A stretch of DNA of 64,000 nt from an uncultured Bacilli bacterium (GCA_934085825.1 CAKOHR010000006.1:1-64000), one strand, 5' to 3'; shown: positions 31,489 to 40,094, counted from the first letter of the stretch. The notes: a model not told the origin generated them from the sequence alone. Numbers and translations are program-made.

Positions 31489-32934
31489 ATGGCAAAGGCT
31501 AAGAAAAAGGCTAAACAAATGTTATCGTCTTTTTCAATAATAATGATTTTAATATTTGGTCTTGGAATATTATCTCATTTACTTCCAAATGCTAAGTTTG
31601 TTGGTGATACTTTAGTTGATGGAAGTGGTACTGTTGGAGCAACTCTTTCTCAAGTTTTGATGGCTCCGATTCAAGGCTTTGAAAATGCTATAGATGTTAG
31701 TATTTTCATTATGATGCTAGGTGGTATGCTTGCAGTTATTAATAAAACTGGTGCGTTAGAAACTGGTATCAAAGTTTTAGTTCATAAACTAAAAGGTAAA
31801 GAAATTTGGTTGATTCCAATTCTTATGACAATATTCTCAGTTTGTGGTACTACATATGGTATGCTTGAAGAAACTGTTGGATTTTATGTTTTATTATCTG
31901 CTACTATGATGGCTGCTGGTATGGATCCACTTGTTGGGTCTGCAGTTATACTTCTTGGTGCAGGTAGTGGATGTTTGGGTTCAACTATTAACCCATTTGC
32001 AACTGGTGTTGCTTTAAGTGCTCTTCCAGAGGGAATAACTGCTGATAATGGTTTTGTTATTCTAATTGCAACATTCTTATGGCTTACCACATTAATTGTT
32101 TCAATTTTATTTGTTATGAACTATGCTAAAAAGGTTCAAAAAGATAAAGGATCAACATTCTTATCTTTAAGAGAACAAAAAAATGCAGAAAAAGCTTATG
32201 GTAGATTTGAAGATGATAAAAAAGAAGTTAAGTTATCAACTACTCAGAAAATTACATTAATACTATTTGCTTTAACATTCCTTGTAATGATTGTTGGATT
32301 TATTCCATGGGGTGAATTTAATATTACTATTTTTGATAAATTTACCGGATGGTTAACTGGTTCATCACTTGGTAATTGGTGGTTCTATGAAGCTGCTTTA
32401 TGGTTCTTAATTATGTCAATAATTATTGCAATTGTTAATAAGCTTGGTGAAAAAGGTTTTGTAGACACATTTGTTGATGGTGCTGATGATATGATTGGTG
32501 TTATAATGGTTATTGCAATTGCTAGGGGTGCTAGTGTACTTATGGCAGAAACTCATTTAGATAATTATATTATCTTTAATGCTGCTGATTTCTTACGCAA
32601 ACTTCCTGAACTTGCATTTGTTCCCCTTAATTATTTACTTCATGTTGTACTTTCATTCTTAGTTCCATCTAGTAGTGGGCTTGCAACACTTTCTACACCA
32701 ATTATTGCTCCGCTGGCTGCAGAACTTGGTTATAATGTTGAAGTTTCAATTATGACTATGGTTGCTGCAAATGGTTTAGTTAATTTAATTACTCCAACTT
32801 GTGGTGCTATTATGGGTGGTCTTGCACTTGCTAAAGTAGAATATTCAACTTGGTTTAAATGGGCTATTAAACTTGTAATAGTTATAGGACTACTTAATAT
32901 GTTTGTACTAAGCTTATTTAGCTTACTTGTATAA
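31489..32934 (+). CDS. YfcC/ArcD-like amino-acid antiporter
   Basis: A 481-residue membrane protein of the YfcC family (DcuC-like fold) with about 12 hydrophobic segments. Conserved stretches include C-G-T-T-Y-G-M-L-E-E-T, G-S-T-I-N-P-F-A-T-G-V and P-S-S-S-G-L-A-T-L-S-T-P-I-I-A-P-L. Members in arc operons usually exchange arginine for ornithine, which fits here as the last gene of the arc operon; this substrate is inferred from context. It follows arcC closely with a strong AAAGGAGG and is followed by a terminator. Confidence 0.88.
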   Translation: MAKAKKKAKQMLSSFSIIMILIFGLGILSHLLPNAKFVGDTLVDGSGTVGATLSQVLMAPIQGFENAIDVSIFIMMLGGMLAVINKTGALETGIKVLVHKLKGKEIWLIPILMTIFSVCGTTYGMLEETVGFYVLLSATMMAAGMDPLVGSAVILLGAGSGCLGSTINPFATGVALSALPEGITADNGFVILIATFLWLTTLIVSILFVMNYAKKVQKDKGSTFLSLREQKNAEKAYGRFEDDKKEVKLSTTQKITLILFALTFLVMIVGFIPWGEFNITIFDKFTGWLTGSSLGNWWFYEAALWFLIMSIIIAIVNKLGEKGFVDTFVDGADDMIGVIMVIAIARGASVLMAETHLDNYIIFNAADFLRKLPELAFVPLNYLLHVVLSFLVPSSSGLATLSTPIIAPLAAELGYNVEVSIMTMVAANGLVNLITPTCGAIMGGLALAKVEYSTWFKWAIKLVIVIGLLNMFVLSLFSLLV

Positions 32935-32941
32935 TAATCTA

Positions 32942-32971
32942 AATACTCACATAATTGTGGGTATTTTTTTT
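32942..32971 (+). terminator. Terminator of the arc operon
   Basis: A 10-bp stem (32942-32951 with 32956-32965, one wobble), loop TAAT, long T-run. Confidence 0.88.
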
Positions 32972-33017
32972 GAGGATTTTATACAAAAATCTAGGAATGG
33001 TGTAAAATCAGAAAAAT

Positions 33018-33090
33018 GTGAAAATAAGGCTGGAAATTTCACAAAAAACGTGAAAATAATAATTGAAATTTCACATTTTTTGTGAAATTT
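33018..33090. repeat. Two-and-a-bit tandem copies of a 32-bp partly palindromic repeat
   Basis: GTGAAAATAA...GAAATTTCAC begins at 33018 and again at 33050, with a third partial GTGAAA at 33082, a strict 32-base period. Each unit can pair TTTCAC with the following GTGAAA; the last forms a 10-bp stem (33066-33075 with 33081-33090). It looks like a protein-binding array or a folded leader rather than a terminator. Confidence 0.65.
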
Positions 33091-33138
33091 GTTGGCAATA
33101 ACTAATAAAATATAGTATATTTATGGTGGTGATAACTT

Positions 33139-33285
33139 ATGAAAAGGGTTAAAAGTACTAGCTTAAATAAATATATTATTAAAAATAATCCAAAGTATGC
33201 TATCAGAATAAGTTCTAAAAACTTTGGATTTGAAAATAATATTAAATCAGTGCCATTATACGCAGTATTTTGTATAAAAAAGTAA
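33139..33285 (+). CDS. Possible 48-residue basic small protein
   Basis: A 48-codon ORF with a good ribosome binding site (GGTGGTGAT, 33125-33133). The protein is basic, with lysine-rich ends and no membrane segment or recognised domain. It lies between the 32-bp repeats and the end of the convergent XRE gene. Without homologues it could be a chance ORF. Confidence 0.4.
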   Translation: MKRVKSTSLNKYIIKNNPKYAIRISSKNFGFENNIKSVPLYAVFCIKK

Positions 33286-33519
33286 TTATTCATTAAAGAA
33301 TTCTTTTATATCAATTTCTAAAGCATCTGCTATTCTACCTAAAATAGCAATGCTAAAACTTTTCTTTCTTTTTTCACTTTCTATTTCTGCTAGATAATCC
33401 ATGGACATATCTGCAGCTTCTGATAAGCTTTGTAAGGTATGTCCTTTTTCTTTTCTATATTTCTTTATATTTTTTCTAACTATATCATAGTAATAGTCAC
33501 TTGGATGGATTTTCGCCAT
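33286..33519 (-). CDS. XRE-family helix-turn-helix regulator
   Basis: A 77-residue Cro/CI-type DNA-binding protein. The HTH lies at about residues 16-70: I-K-K-Y-R-K-E-K-G-H-T-L-Q-S-L-S-E-A-A, with M-D-Y-L-A-E-I-E as recognition helix region and a C-terminal I-A-D-A-L-E-I-D. The start at 33519 follows GGAG; five upstream codons were dropped. A GC-rich palindrome in its upstream region (33570-33584) is a possible operator. Confidence 0.85.
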   Translation of the reverse strand: MAKIHPSDYYYDIVRKNIKKYRKEKGHTLQSLSEAADMSMDYLAEIESEKRKKSFSIAILGRIADALEIDIKEFFNE

Positions 33520-33569
33520 AAGTAATAACTCCATAAATATATTTTATCTAAAAAATTATGCGTTTTTTA

Positions 33570-33631
33570 TGGGCGTATGGCCCAATGAATTATTTATATA
33601 TGAATGTTAAAATAGAATTATAATCTATTTT
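33570..33631. repeat. Two inverted repeats between the XRE gene and the surface protein gene
   Basis: TGGGC-GTATG-GCCCA (33570-33584) stands out as GC-rich in an AT-rich gap, and AAAATAGA/TCTATTTT (33609-33616 with 33624-33631) follows. Both could be binding sites for the divergent XRE regulator. A weak promoter TTGATT-17-TATAGA (33686-33714) for the downstream gene is the only other signal in 33520-33769. Confidence 0.45.
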
Positions 33632-33769
33632 AGAATAATAAAAAAGTGATGTCAAAATAATATCATTTTGATATTTACTGAATTATTGATTTGTAGTAAA
33701 ATATGTAATATAGATAATAATTCAACTTGAAAGAAGCATAATAATAAAAGAATGGAGAAGTAGTAGTTT

Positions 33770-35254
33770 ATGAAAAAAAATAAAAAAAAGAAAATGGTTT
33801 TAACAATTATTGCAGTTATGACTTTAGTAGTATTGGTGATTGGGGCAACATATGCATATTTTAAAGCTCAAAGTGGAAATCCCGCAGCTGCGGATGTTAA
33901 AATAAATGCGAACACCGTTGATACATTTACATTTTCGGTAGGTAATCATATTTCCTTTACACTAGATCAAGATAATTTTGCAAACGGAAAAGGAAATCGA
34001 GTTGGAAACACTTTTGCTAAAGTAAATTTAACAGCCAATAACAAGACTAATACCGCAACAGAACATTATTATGTTTATTTAAATATTGAAAATAATACAT
34101 TTAAATATTCAATAGATGAAAATACTCCAGAAATAATAATGACAGTAACTGATAGCACAGGAACAGAAATAACAGATATTGCTGGTTTAACACATACTTC
34201 TGTAAAAGATGCAAGTGGTACAAGTATCTCTGGATATGACATAACAAATAAAAAGGGATTAATAACACTATTTAATAATAGAGAAATAACAGCAACACCA
34301 AGTAAAGAAGAAAAGTGGAATATAACCGTAACATTTGTAAACTATGATGCAAGCCAAAATAACAATGCTGGCAAAAGTATGAGTGCCAAAGTTGTGGTAC
34401 AAAAGGAAAAGATAGTTCAAACAGTTGCTAATATATGTAGAAATGGGGTGGACATAGGATCTTGTATAATGGCTATGTATGGAATTGATGATCAATTATA
34501 TTACCATGATGCAAGCTTAACAAATGGAGCTGGAGACAATAGTTATAGATATGCCGGAGCAAATCCAAATAATTATGTATGTTTTAATCGTAAAGGAATT
34601 CCTTGTCCAGAAGATAATTTGTATAGGATTATTGGTGTATTTCAAATAGAAACTTGGAAAGCTGTAAAACTTGTTAAAGTTACTCCAACTGGAGAACTTG
34701 CATGGGATACTAATGGATCAAATACGTGGTCAACAGCAAGTTTAAAAACATATTTAAATGAGAATTTTCCAAAAACTTATCACGGTGAACCGGATAATAA
34801 TTCTTGGAAAGTTGGAGGAAATATTGGTAATTTAATTAAGCAAACTACTCCTTCAATTGTATATCAAAATGAAATAGTAAATCCAGATGCAAGCAATAGT
34901 ACAGACAATGCTACTGAATATAAAGCATATATAGGCTTAATGTATGCATCAGACTATGCGTATGCGGCATCACCAAATGCATGGACAACAATACTTAATA
35001 ATTATGATGGCAATGATTTTAATGGCGTGAAGATAACTACAGAAAATTGGCTTTATTTGGGATCTACAGAGTGGCTTCTTTCCCGTGATGCTGATAGTTC
35101 AGAAAATTCATTTGCTGTTACGGCTGCTGGTAAAATTGATTCTTTTAGTGTTGTAAATTCTTATTCTGTTCGTCCAGTAGTTTATTTTTTCGATGGGGGT
35201 TATATATCTGGAAAAGGCACAAAAGATGATCCTATTTATTTGGGATTTGAGTAA
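33770..35254 (+). CDS. Surface protein with SipW-type signal and DUF6273-like C-terminal domain
   Basis: A 494-residue exported protein. The N-terminus has a run of lysines, a hydrophobic helix (about residues 10-29) and G-A-T-Y-A-Y-F, the motif of SipW-processed proteins such as TasA and camelysin. The next 180 residues look like a TasA/camelysin-type beta domain. The C-terminal half (about 240-494) contains L-Y-R-I-I-G-V-F, N-T-W-S-T-A-S-L-K-T-Y-L-N and S-V-R-P-V-V-Y-F, resembling DUF6273-like surface modules. No sortase motif or anchor is seen. It may be matrix, filament or adhesin protein. Function inferred only from architecture. Confidence 0.7.
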   Translation: MKKNKKKKMVLTIIAVMTLVVLVIGATYAYFKAQSGNPAAADVKINANTVDTFTFSVGNHISFTLDQDNFANGKGNRVGNTFAKVNLTANNKTNTATEHYYVYLNIENNTFKYSIDENTPEIIMTVTDSTGTEITDIAGLTHTSVKDASGTSISGYDITNKKGLITLFNNREITATPSKEEKWNITVTFVNYDASQNNNAGKSMSAKVVVQKEKIVQTVANICRNGVDIGSCIMAMYGIDDQLYYHDASLTNGAGDNSYRYAGANPNNYVCFNRKGIPCPEDNLYRIIGVFQIETWKAVKLVKVTPTGELAWDTNGSNTWSTASLKTYLNENFPKTYHGEPDNNSWKVGGNIGNLIKQTTPSIVYQNEIVNPDASNSTDNATEYKAYIGLMYASDYAYAASPNAWTTILNNYDGNDFNGVKITTENWLYLGSTEWLLSRDADSSENSFAVTAAGKIDSFSVVNSYSVRPVVYFFDGGYISGKGTKDDPIYLGFE

Positions 35255-35316
35255 ATGCTACTAATTGACGGATAGATTTAAAAAATTGGTGAAACCTAAC
35301 ATAAATGAGGTAAAAA

Positions 35317-35351
35317 GTTCAACCAACCTTGAACGATTTGCTTCTTTTTTT
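35317..35351 (+). terminator. Weak terminator-like structure
   Basis: GTTCAA (35317-35322) pairs with TTGAAC (35329-35334); a T-run follows about 10 bases later, farther than usual. Confidence 0.35.
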
Positions 35352-35400
35352 GAGTCCTTTTAGTGCTAAAATCATATAAAAATGTTATAAAAACAATATT

Positions 35401-35428
35401 TTGACACTTGTTTGTCAATTTTTATAAT
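35401..35428 (+). promoter_or_regulatory. Promoter of pgk-tpiA with overlapping palindrome
   Basis: TTGACA (35401-35406), 16-base spacer and TATAAT (35423-35428). TTGACA-CTTGTT-TGTCAA (35401-35418) is an inverted repeat covering the -35 and could be an operator. Confidence 0.82.
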
Positions 35429-35483
35429 TTTAAAATTGAATATTAATTATTGCTTATGCTAAAATAATACTGGAGGATAAGTT

Positions 35484-36608
35484 ATGAAAACAATTAATGA
35501 TATTGATGTTAAGAATAAAAGGGTAGTATTAAGACTTGATTTTAATGTACCAGTAGAAAATGGTGTTATTAAAGATAATTCTAAAATTGTTAAAAGTTTA
35601 AAAACTATTAATTATTTACTTGAAAATAATTGTAAGGTTATTATACTTAGTCATTTTGGAAGAATAAAAAGTGAAGAAGATAAACTTAAAAATAGTTTGA
35701 AAGTTGTTGGAAAAGAACTTGCTAATTTATTAAAAAAGGACGTTAAATTTTTAGATAATTGCTATGGTGACAAAGTGAAAAATATTGTTGATGAAGCTAG
35801 TTTAGGTGAAGTAATACTTTTAGAAAATACTAGATTTATGGATGTTCCCGTAAAAAAAGAAAGTGGAAATGATTTGGAACTTGCTAAATACTTTGCAAGT
35901 TTAGGTGATGTATATATTAATGATGCTTTTGGTTCAATGCATAGAGCTCATGCATCAACTGCTGGTATTGCTAAGTTTTTACCTCATGCAATTGGTTTTT
36001 TAGTAATTGATGAACTTAATCATTTAAATGTTCTTGTTCATGGAACTCCACATCCTTTTACTGTTTTTATGGGGGGTGCTAAAGTTGATGATAAGCTGCC
36101 TATAATTAAATCATTAATTGATAGATGTGATTATTTACTTCTAGGTGGTGGTATTGCTAACTCATTTTTAAAAGCTAAAGGAGCTGATATTGGTAATAGT
36201 TTAGCTACTAGTGATGCTAATGTCTTAGATGAACTAAGGGAACTTATGGATAAGAATAAAGGTAAAATTGTTTTACCAGTTGATTTTACTATTGATGACG
36301 GTGTTATATATGATTTGGGTAATAAAACTATTGATTTGTATAAGAAGTATATTGATAATAGTAAAATAATATTTGTTAATGGTACTTGTGGAAAATTTGA
36401 AGATGAAAGGTTTACAGAAGGAACAGAAAACTTGTTTAAGGCTTTAACCAATATTACAGGAAAAGTAATTATTGGTGGTGGAGATACTGCAAGTGCATGT
36501 AGTAAATTTGGTTTTGATAATAAATTTTATTATGTTTCTAGTGGTGGTGGTGCAACACTTGAGTATATTGCTGATGGAAACCTAAAAGCTTTAGAATGGA
36601 TGGAGTAA
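35484..36608 (+). CDS. pgk: Phosphoglycerate kinase
   Basis: Makes ATP from 1,3-bisphosphoglycerate in glycolysis. Signatures: R-L-D-F-N-V-P (substrate site), S-H-F-G-R, L-L-E-N-T-R-F, D-A-F-G-S-M-H-R-A-H-A-S, G-G-A-K-V-D-D-K and the C-terminal I-G-G-G-D-T-A-S-A. At 374 residues it is about 20 shorter than usual, with trimmed loops but all motifs present. It is one base from tpiA. gapA is not next to it in this window. Confidence 0.97.
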   Translation: MKTINDIDVKNKRVVLRLDFNVPVENGVIKDNSKIVKSLKTINYLLENNCKVIILSHFGRIKSEEDKLKNSLKVVGKELANLLKKDVKFLDNCYGDKVKNIVDEASLGEVILLENTRFMDVPVKKESGNDLELAKYFASLGDVYINDAFGSMHRAHASTAGIAKFLPHAIGFLVIDELNHLNVLVHGTPHPFTVFMGGAKVDDKLPIIKSLIDRCDYLLLGGGIANSFLKAKGADIGNSLATSDANVLDELRELMDKNKGKIVLPVDFTIDDGVIYDLGNKTIDLYKKYIDNSKIIFVNGTCGKFEDERFTEGTENLFKALTNITGKVIIGGGDTASACSKFGFDNKFYYVSSGGGATLEYIADGNLKALEWME

Positions 36609-36609
36609 A

Positions 36610-37320
36610 ATGAAGTATTTAGTTTGTAATTTTAAAAATAAATTACTTAAAGATGATGTATTAATATATAATAGGAATATTGGTGACATAGAAACAAAAA
36701 CTAAATTAGTTTTATGCCCACCTTCAATATATCTTGGCATGTTTGATAAAAGTGGTTATGAATTAGGTGTGCAAGATATTAGTTCTTTTATGGATAAAAC
36801 TATTACTGGGGAAATAGAAGCTAGTCAAGTAAAGAGTTTGGGTGCTAAATACGTAATAGTGGGTCATAGTGAAAGAAGAATATATAAACATGAAATAAAT
36901 ATTGATTTTATAAATAAGATAAATAATGCTATAGAAAATGGGCTTAATATAATTTATTGTGTTGGAGAAACACTGAGTGAAAAAGAAGATGGAAGAACTT
37001 ATGAAGTTTTAGAAAAACAAATAAGTGAAGTTTTAAATAATGTAGAAATTAAAAATATGATGATTGCTTATGAACCAGTGTGGGCGATTGGTACTGGTAA
37101 AGTTCCTGAAGTTAATGAGATAAAGGAAAACATTAAGTTTATAAATGATATTATAATGGAAAATTATGAAGAAAAGTTAGATATTTTATATGGGGGCAGT
37201 GTAAATGATACTAATATTGGGGATCTATGTAACATTAAGGGATTAAGTGGCTTTCTTGTTGGTGGGGCATCTTTAGATACAAATAAAGTTAAAGGTATGT
37301 TAATAGAAATGGAGAAGTAG
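36610..37320 (+). CDS. tpiA: Triosephosphate isomerase
   Basis: Interconverts dihydroxyacetone phosphate and glyceraldehyde 3-phosphate. Catalytic residues are visible in N-F-K-N-K (Lys), V-G-H-S-E-R-R (His) and A-Y-E-P-V-W-A-I-G-T-G-K (Glu), plus the phosphate loop Y-G-G-S-V-N. At 236 residues it is slightly short for the family (about 250). Cotranscribed with pgk; its stop codon lies in the terminator stem. Confidence 0.97.
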   Translation: MKYLVCNFKNKLLKDDVLIYNRNIGDIETKTKLVLCPPSIYLGMFDKSGYELGVQDISSFMDKTITGEIEASQVKSLGAKYVIVGHSERRIYKHEINIDFINKINNAIENGLNIIYCVGETLSEKEDGRTYEVLEKQISEVLNNVEIKNMMIAYEPVWAIGTGKVPEVNEIKENIKFINDIIMENYEEKLDILYGGSVNDTNIGDLCNIKGLSGFLVGGASLDTNKVKGMLIEMEK

Positions 37321-37340
37321 TATAATAATACTTCTTTTTT
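37313..37340 (+). terminator. Terminator of pgk-tpiA
   Basis: AGAAGTA (37313-37319) pairs with TACTTCT (37329-37335), then T-run; the stem includes the tpiA stop codon. Confidence 0.75.
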
Positions 37341-37386
37341 AATGTAAGTCAAAAATTGTACAAAATGATTATATTTTGAAGTGTAA

Positions 37387-37552
37387 TGCGAAAGAGATTT
37401 AAAAATATATGCTGAAGTATTGGTGCTAACTGTATCATTATAGAGAAAATGATGCTGATGTAGAGGTTGATGCCATGATGGGTGAATATGGTGCTGTTAT
37501 AAAAAGACCAGATGGAATATATGTATTACCAATAACGTCATTAAAACCATAG
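37387..37552 (+). pseudogene. Remnant of a DUF4143-type ATPase gene (copy 2)
   Basis: Pieces in two frames: E-R-D-L-K-I-Y-A-E-V-L, then after a frameshift L-Y-H-Y-R-E-N-D-A-D-V-E-V-D-A, then directly K-R-P-D-G-I-Y-V-L-P-I-T-S-L-K-P-stop. The first two blocks match the centre and the last the extreme C-terminus of DUF4143 proteins, so about 60 codons between them are deleted. It retains a terminator at 37563-37588. Confidence 0.7.
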
Positions 37553-37562
37553 TTATATTATT

Positions 37563-37588
37563 AAAGATAGACTAGTTTTATCTTTTTT
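37563..37588 (+). terminator. Terminator after the DUF4143 remnant
   Basis: AAAGATA (37563-37569) pairs with TATCTTT (37579-37585), T-rich tail. Confidence 0.65.
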
Positions 37589-37606
37589 CTTTGGCTTGTG
37601 ACAACA

Positions 37607-37636
37607 TTCGACATAAAATGTCAAATGTTTACGACA
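37607..37636 (+). promoter_or_regulatory. Spo0A box(es) upstream of spo0A
   Basis: TTCGACA (37607-37613) is a perfect 0A box (reverse of TGTCGAA), and TACGACA (37630-37636) is one base off. Both lie upstream of the spo0A -10 (TATAAT, 37687-37692), consistent with autoregulation as in Bacillus. Confidence 0.65.
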
Positions 37637-37686
37637 CTTGACATGACATTACAAAAATTTTTGTAGCTTTTTGAAATATTATATCT

Positions 37687-37692
37687 TATAAT
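37687..37692 (+). promoter_or_regulatory. -10 element of spo0A
   Basis: TATAAT 48 bases before the start codon; no consensus -35 at the right spacing, as expected for an activator-dependent promoter. Confidence 0.5.
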
Positions 37693-37739
37693 GAAGTTGT
37701 GGGTGGAAGAATAAGATATATTTTGAAAGGAAAAAACAC

Positions 37740-38504
37740 ATGAAGAAAACAGTTAGAGTAGTTGTAGTAGACGACAATGAGGCAGTGATAAGGAGTGTTA
37801 GAGAGTACTTTAAAAATAGTGAGATAGTGAGTGTTGTTGGAGGTTTTACAAACGGAAAAGATGCTTTAAACTATTTATTATCTTGTCCAGAAGCATATGA
37901 TTTATTAATGCTTGATTTAATTTTAACGGGTATTGATGGCATTAAGATTATTGAAGAAATGAATCATAAAAAATTAAATAAAAAAATAATGGTTCTATCA
38001 AGTTTTAAAGATGATTTTACTATTAGAAGAGTTCAAGCTTTAGGTGGTAGTTATTTTATGCTAAAACCTGTAGATATGGATGTTGTTAATAGTAGAATTA
38101 TGGATTTGGTTACTCATAAAGAAGAAATGAGTATTGTAGGTTCTGGTAAAATTGAAATGAAGGTTAGTTCACTTTTACATGACTTAGGTATTCCTTCACA
38201 TGTAAGGGGGTATCAATATATTAGAGAAGGTGTTATGCTTTTATATGCTGAAGATGGTATGGCAACACTTGTTACTAAAGAACTATATCCAAAGATTGCT
38301 AATAAATATCAAACAACATCTTCAAGAGTTGAGAGAGCCATTAGACATGCTATAGAAATAAGTTGGAGTAGAGGAGATATAAAACTTATGGAAGACTTAT
38401 TTGGTAATAGTATTGATTTTGATAGAAGTAGACCTACTAACGCTGAATTTTTATCAACTATAGCAGATAGATTTAGAATCGATACTAAAGAACTAGTTAT
38501 GTAA
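37740..38504 (+). CDS. spo0A: Sporulation master regulator Spo0A
   Basis: A 254-residue response regulator. The receiver domain has D11-D12, phosphoacceptor D59 (L-M-L-D-L), V-L-S-S and K109 (L-K-P). The C-terminal domain (about 140-254) is the distinctive Spo0A DNA-binding module: L-H-D-L-G-I-P-S-H-V-R-G-Y-Q-Y, then T-K-E-L-Y-P-x-I-A, S-S-R-V-E-R-A-I-R-H-A-I-E and R-P-T-N-A-E-F. Such a domain is found only in spore-forming lineages. Its usual neighbour spoIVB is missing; instead it sits between tpiA and gpmI. Phosphorelay partners are not in the window. Confidence 0.96.
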   Translation: MKKTVRVVVVDDNEAVIRSVREYFKNSEIVSVVGGFTNGKDALNYLLSCPEAYDLLMLDLILTGIDGIKIIEEMNHKKLNKKIMVLSSFKDDFTIRRVQALGGSYFMLKPVDMDVVNSRIMDLVTHKEEMSIVGSGKIEMKVSSLLHDLGIPSHVRGYQYIREGVMLLYAEDGMATLVTKELYPKIANKYQTTSSRVERAIRHAIEISWSRGDIKLMEDLFGNSIDFDRSRPTNAEFLSTIADRFRIDTKELVM

Positions 38505-38527
38505 GCTTTGTTTACCAAGGCTTTTTT
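38503..38527 (+). terminator. Terminator of spo0A
   Basis: An 8-bp stem (38503-38510 with 38516-38523) and T-run; the stem begins at the stop codon. Confidence 0.8.
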
Positions 38528-38528
38528 G

Positions 38529-38557
38529 TTGTATTTTAATTTTGTTTGTGATATGAT
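38529..38557 (+). promoter_or_regulatory. Promoter of gpmI
   Basis: TTGTAT (38529-38534), 17-base spacer, TATGAT (38552-38557). Confidence 0.6.
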
Positions 38558-38578
38558 TTTGATAGTGAAGGTGGAAAA

Positions 38579-40075
38579 ATGAAAAAAATATTAACTATTA
38601 TATTGGATGGTTTTGGTTATAGGGAAGAAGAAAAGGGAAATGCCATTAAAGCAGCTCATATGAGCACTTTTCATGAACTTTGGAATAAATATCCTCATGC
38701 TCTACTTGGTGCTAGTGAAGAGTATGTTGGCCTTGCTCATGGTCAAGCTGGCAATAGTGAAGTTGGTCATATGACTATTGGGGCTGGTAGACTTTTAAAA
38801 CAAAATGAAATATTAGTAGATGATTTTTTTGAATCACCTGATATGGAAAATAAAAATGTTGTTAAACTATTAAACAATAAAGATAAGGATATACATATAA
38901 TGGGACTTTGTAGTGATGGAAATATTCATGCTGGAGTAGATGATTTTTTAAAGATGTATGAATTTTTGGTTAATAATGGTTTTACAAAAATACATTTTCA
39001 TTTAATAACTGATGGTAGAGATACTGGAGTAAAAGATGCTAATAAATATATTGATATGATTAAAACTGTAATAAGCAAGTATAATATTGGTGATATTACT
39101 AGTGTTGCTGGAAGATATTATGCTATGGATAGAGATGAAAACTATGATAGAACTAAGGCCTATTATGATTTAATTGTTAATGGCCGTGGTACTAGTTCTA
39201 TAAATATTGAAAAAAGTATCCAAAGTAGTTATGATAAGGGGATTACTGATGAATTTATAAAACCTATTATTTGTAGCAATAATATTATCAAAAATGGTGA
39301 CATAATAATGTGGATGAATTATAGAGCTGATAGAGCTAAGCAAATTTTGTCTTCAATTGTTAATTCAGGTACTTTTGATGCTTTTCCTGTTACAGATATG
39401 AGTGATACTTTGGTGTTTAGTTTTTTACCTGTGGATAAGAAAATAAAAACTTTTAATTTAATTGAACCTTTAACTGTTAAGAATTCTTTGGGGCTTTATT
39501 TAAGTGAACTTGATTTTACACAAGCTAGAATTGCTGAAAGCGAAAAGTTTCCACATGTTACTTACTTTTTTGATGGCGGTGTTGATGGCAAAATTAAGGG
39601 TTGTGATAAGTTTCATATTCCATCACCAAGTGTAGCTACTTATGATTTAAAACCAGAAATGAGTTGTGTTGAAGTTACTAAGAGAGTTATTTTATCAATG
39701 AAAAATGATTATGATTTTATATTGGTTAATTTTGCTAATCCAGATATGGTTGGTCATACTGGTAATATGGATGCTGCGACGAATGCTTGTATAGCGGTTG
39801 ATATGTGTTTAGCTAAAATATTGGAAAAAGCGGATGAAAACTTTTATAGAGTTATTATACTTGCTGATCATGGTAACGCTGATACAATGATTAATGAAGA
39901 TGGAAGTATATGTACAACACATACAACTAGTCTTGTACCTTTTATTATATGTGATGATAAAATTAAAATAAAAGAAAAAGGGTCTTTGGTTAATGTAGCA
40001 CCAACAATACTTGATTATATGGATATTGCTATACCTAAAGAGATGGAAGGAACAGAATCCTTAATAATAGAATAG
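38579..40075 (+). CDS. gpmI: Cofactor-independent phosphoglycerate mutase
   Basis: A 498-residue manganese-dependent mutase interconverting 3- and 2-phosphoglycerate. The N-terminal L-D-G-F-G motif, catalytic Ser in G-N-S-E-V-G-H, the D-G-R-D-T substrate segment and the metal site A-D-H-G-N-A-D are present. The usual L-P-D-G-Q-M before G-N-S-E-V-G-H reads L-A-H-G-Q-A here, a small departure. It has its own promoter after the spo0A terminator although pgk-tpiA lies upstream. Confidence 0.95.
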   Translation: MKKILTIILDGFGYREEEKGNAIKAAHMSTFHELWNKYPHALLGASEEYVGLAHGQAGNSEVGHMTIGAGRLLKQNEILVDDFFESPDMENKNVVKLLNNKDKDIHIMGLCSDGNIHAGVDDFLKMYEFLVNNGFTKIHFHLITDGRDTGVKDANKYIDMIKTVISKYNIGDITSVAGRYYAMDRDENYDRTKAYYDLIVNGRGTSSINIEKSIQSSYDKGITDEFIKPIICSNNIIKNGDIIMWMNYRADRAKQILSSIVNSGTFDAFPVTDMSDTLVFSFLPVDKKIKTFNLIEPLTVKNSLGLYLSELDFTQARIAESEKFPHVTYFFDGGVDGKIKGCDKFHIPSPSVATYDLKPEMSCVEVTKRVILSMKNDYDFILVNFANPDMVGHTGNMDAATNACIAVDMCLAKILEKADENFYRVIILADHGNADTMINEDGSICTTHTTSLVPFIICDDKIKIKEKGSLVNVAPTILDYMDIAIPKEMEGTESLIIE

Positions 40076-40094
40076 TGTAGTTTTGGAGTCTGTT

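Noticed and set aside
33018..33090. Possible CRISPR array
   Set aside because: Only two full units of 32 bases repeat end to end without unique spacers, and no cas gene is nearby.
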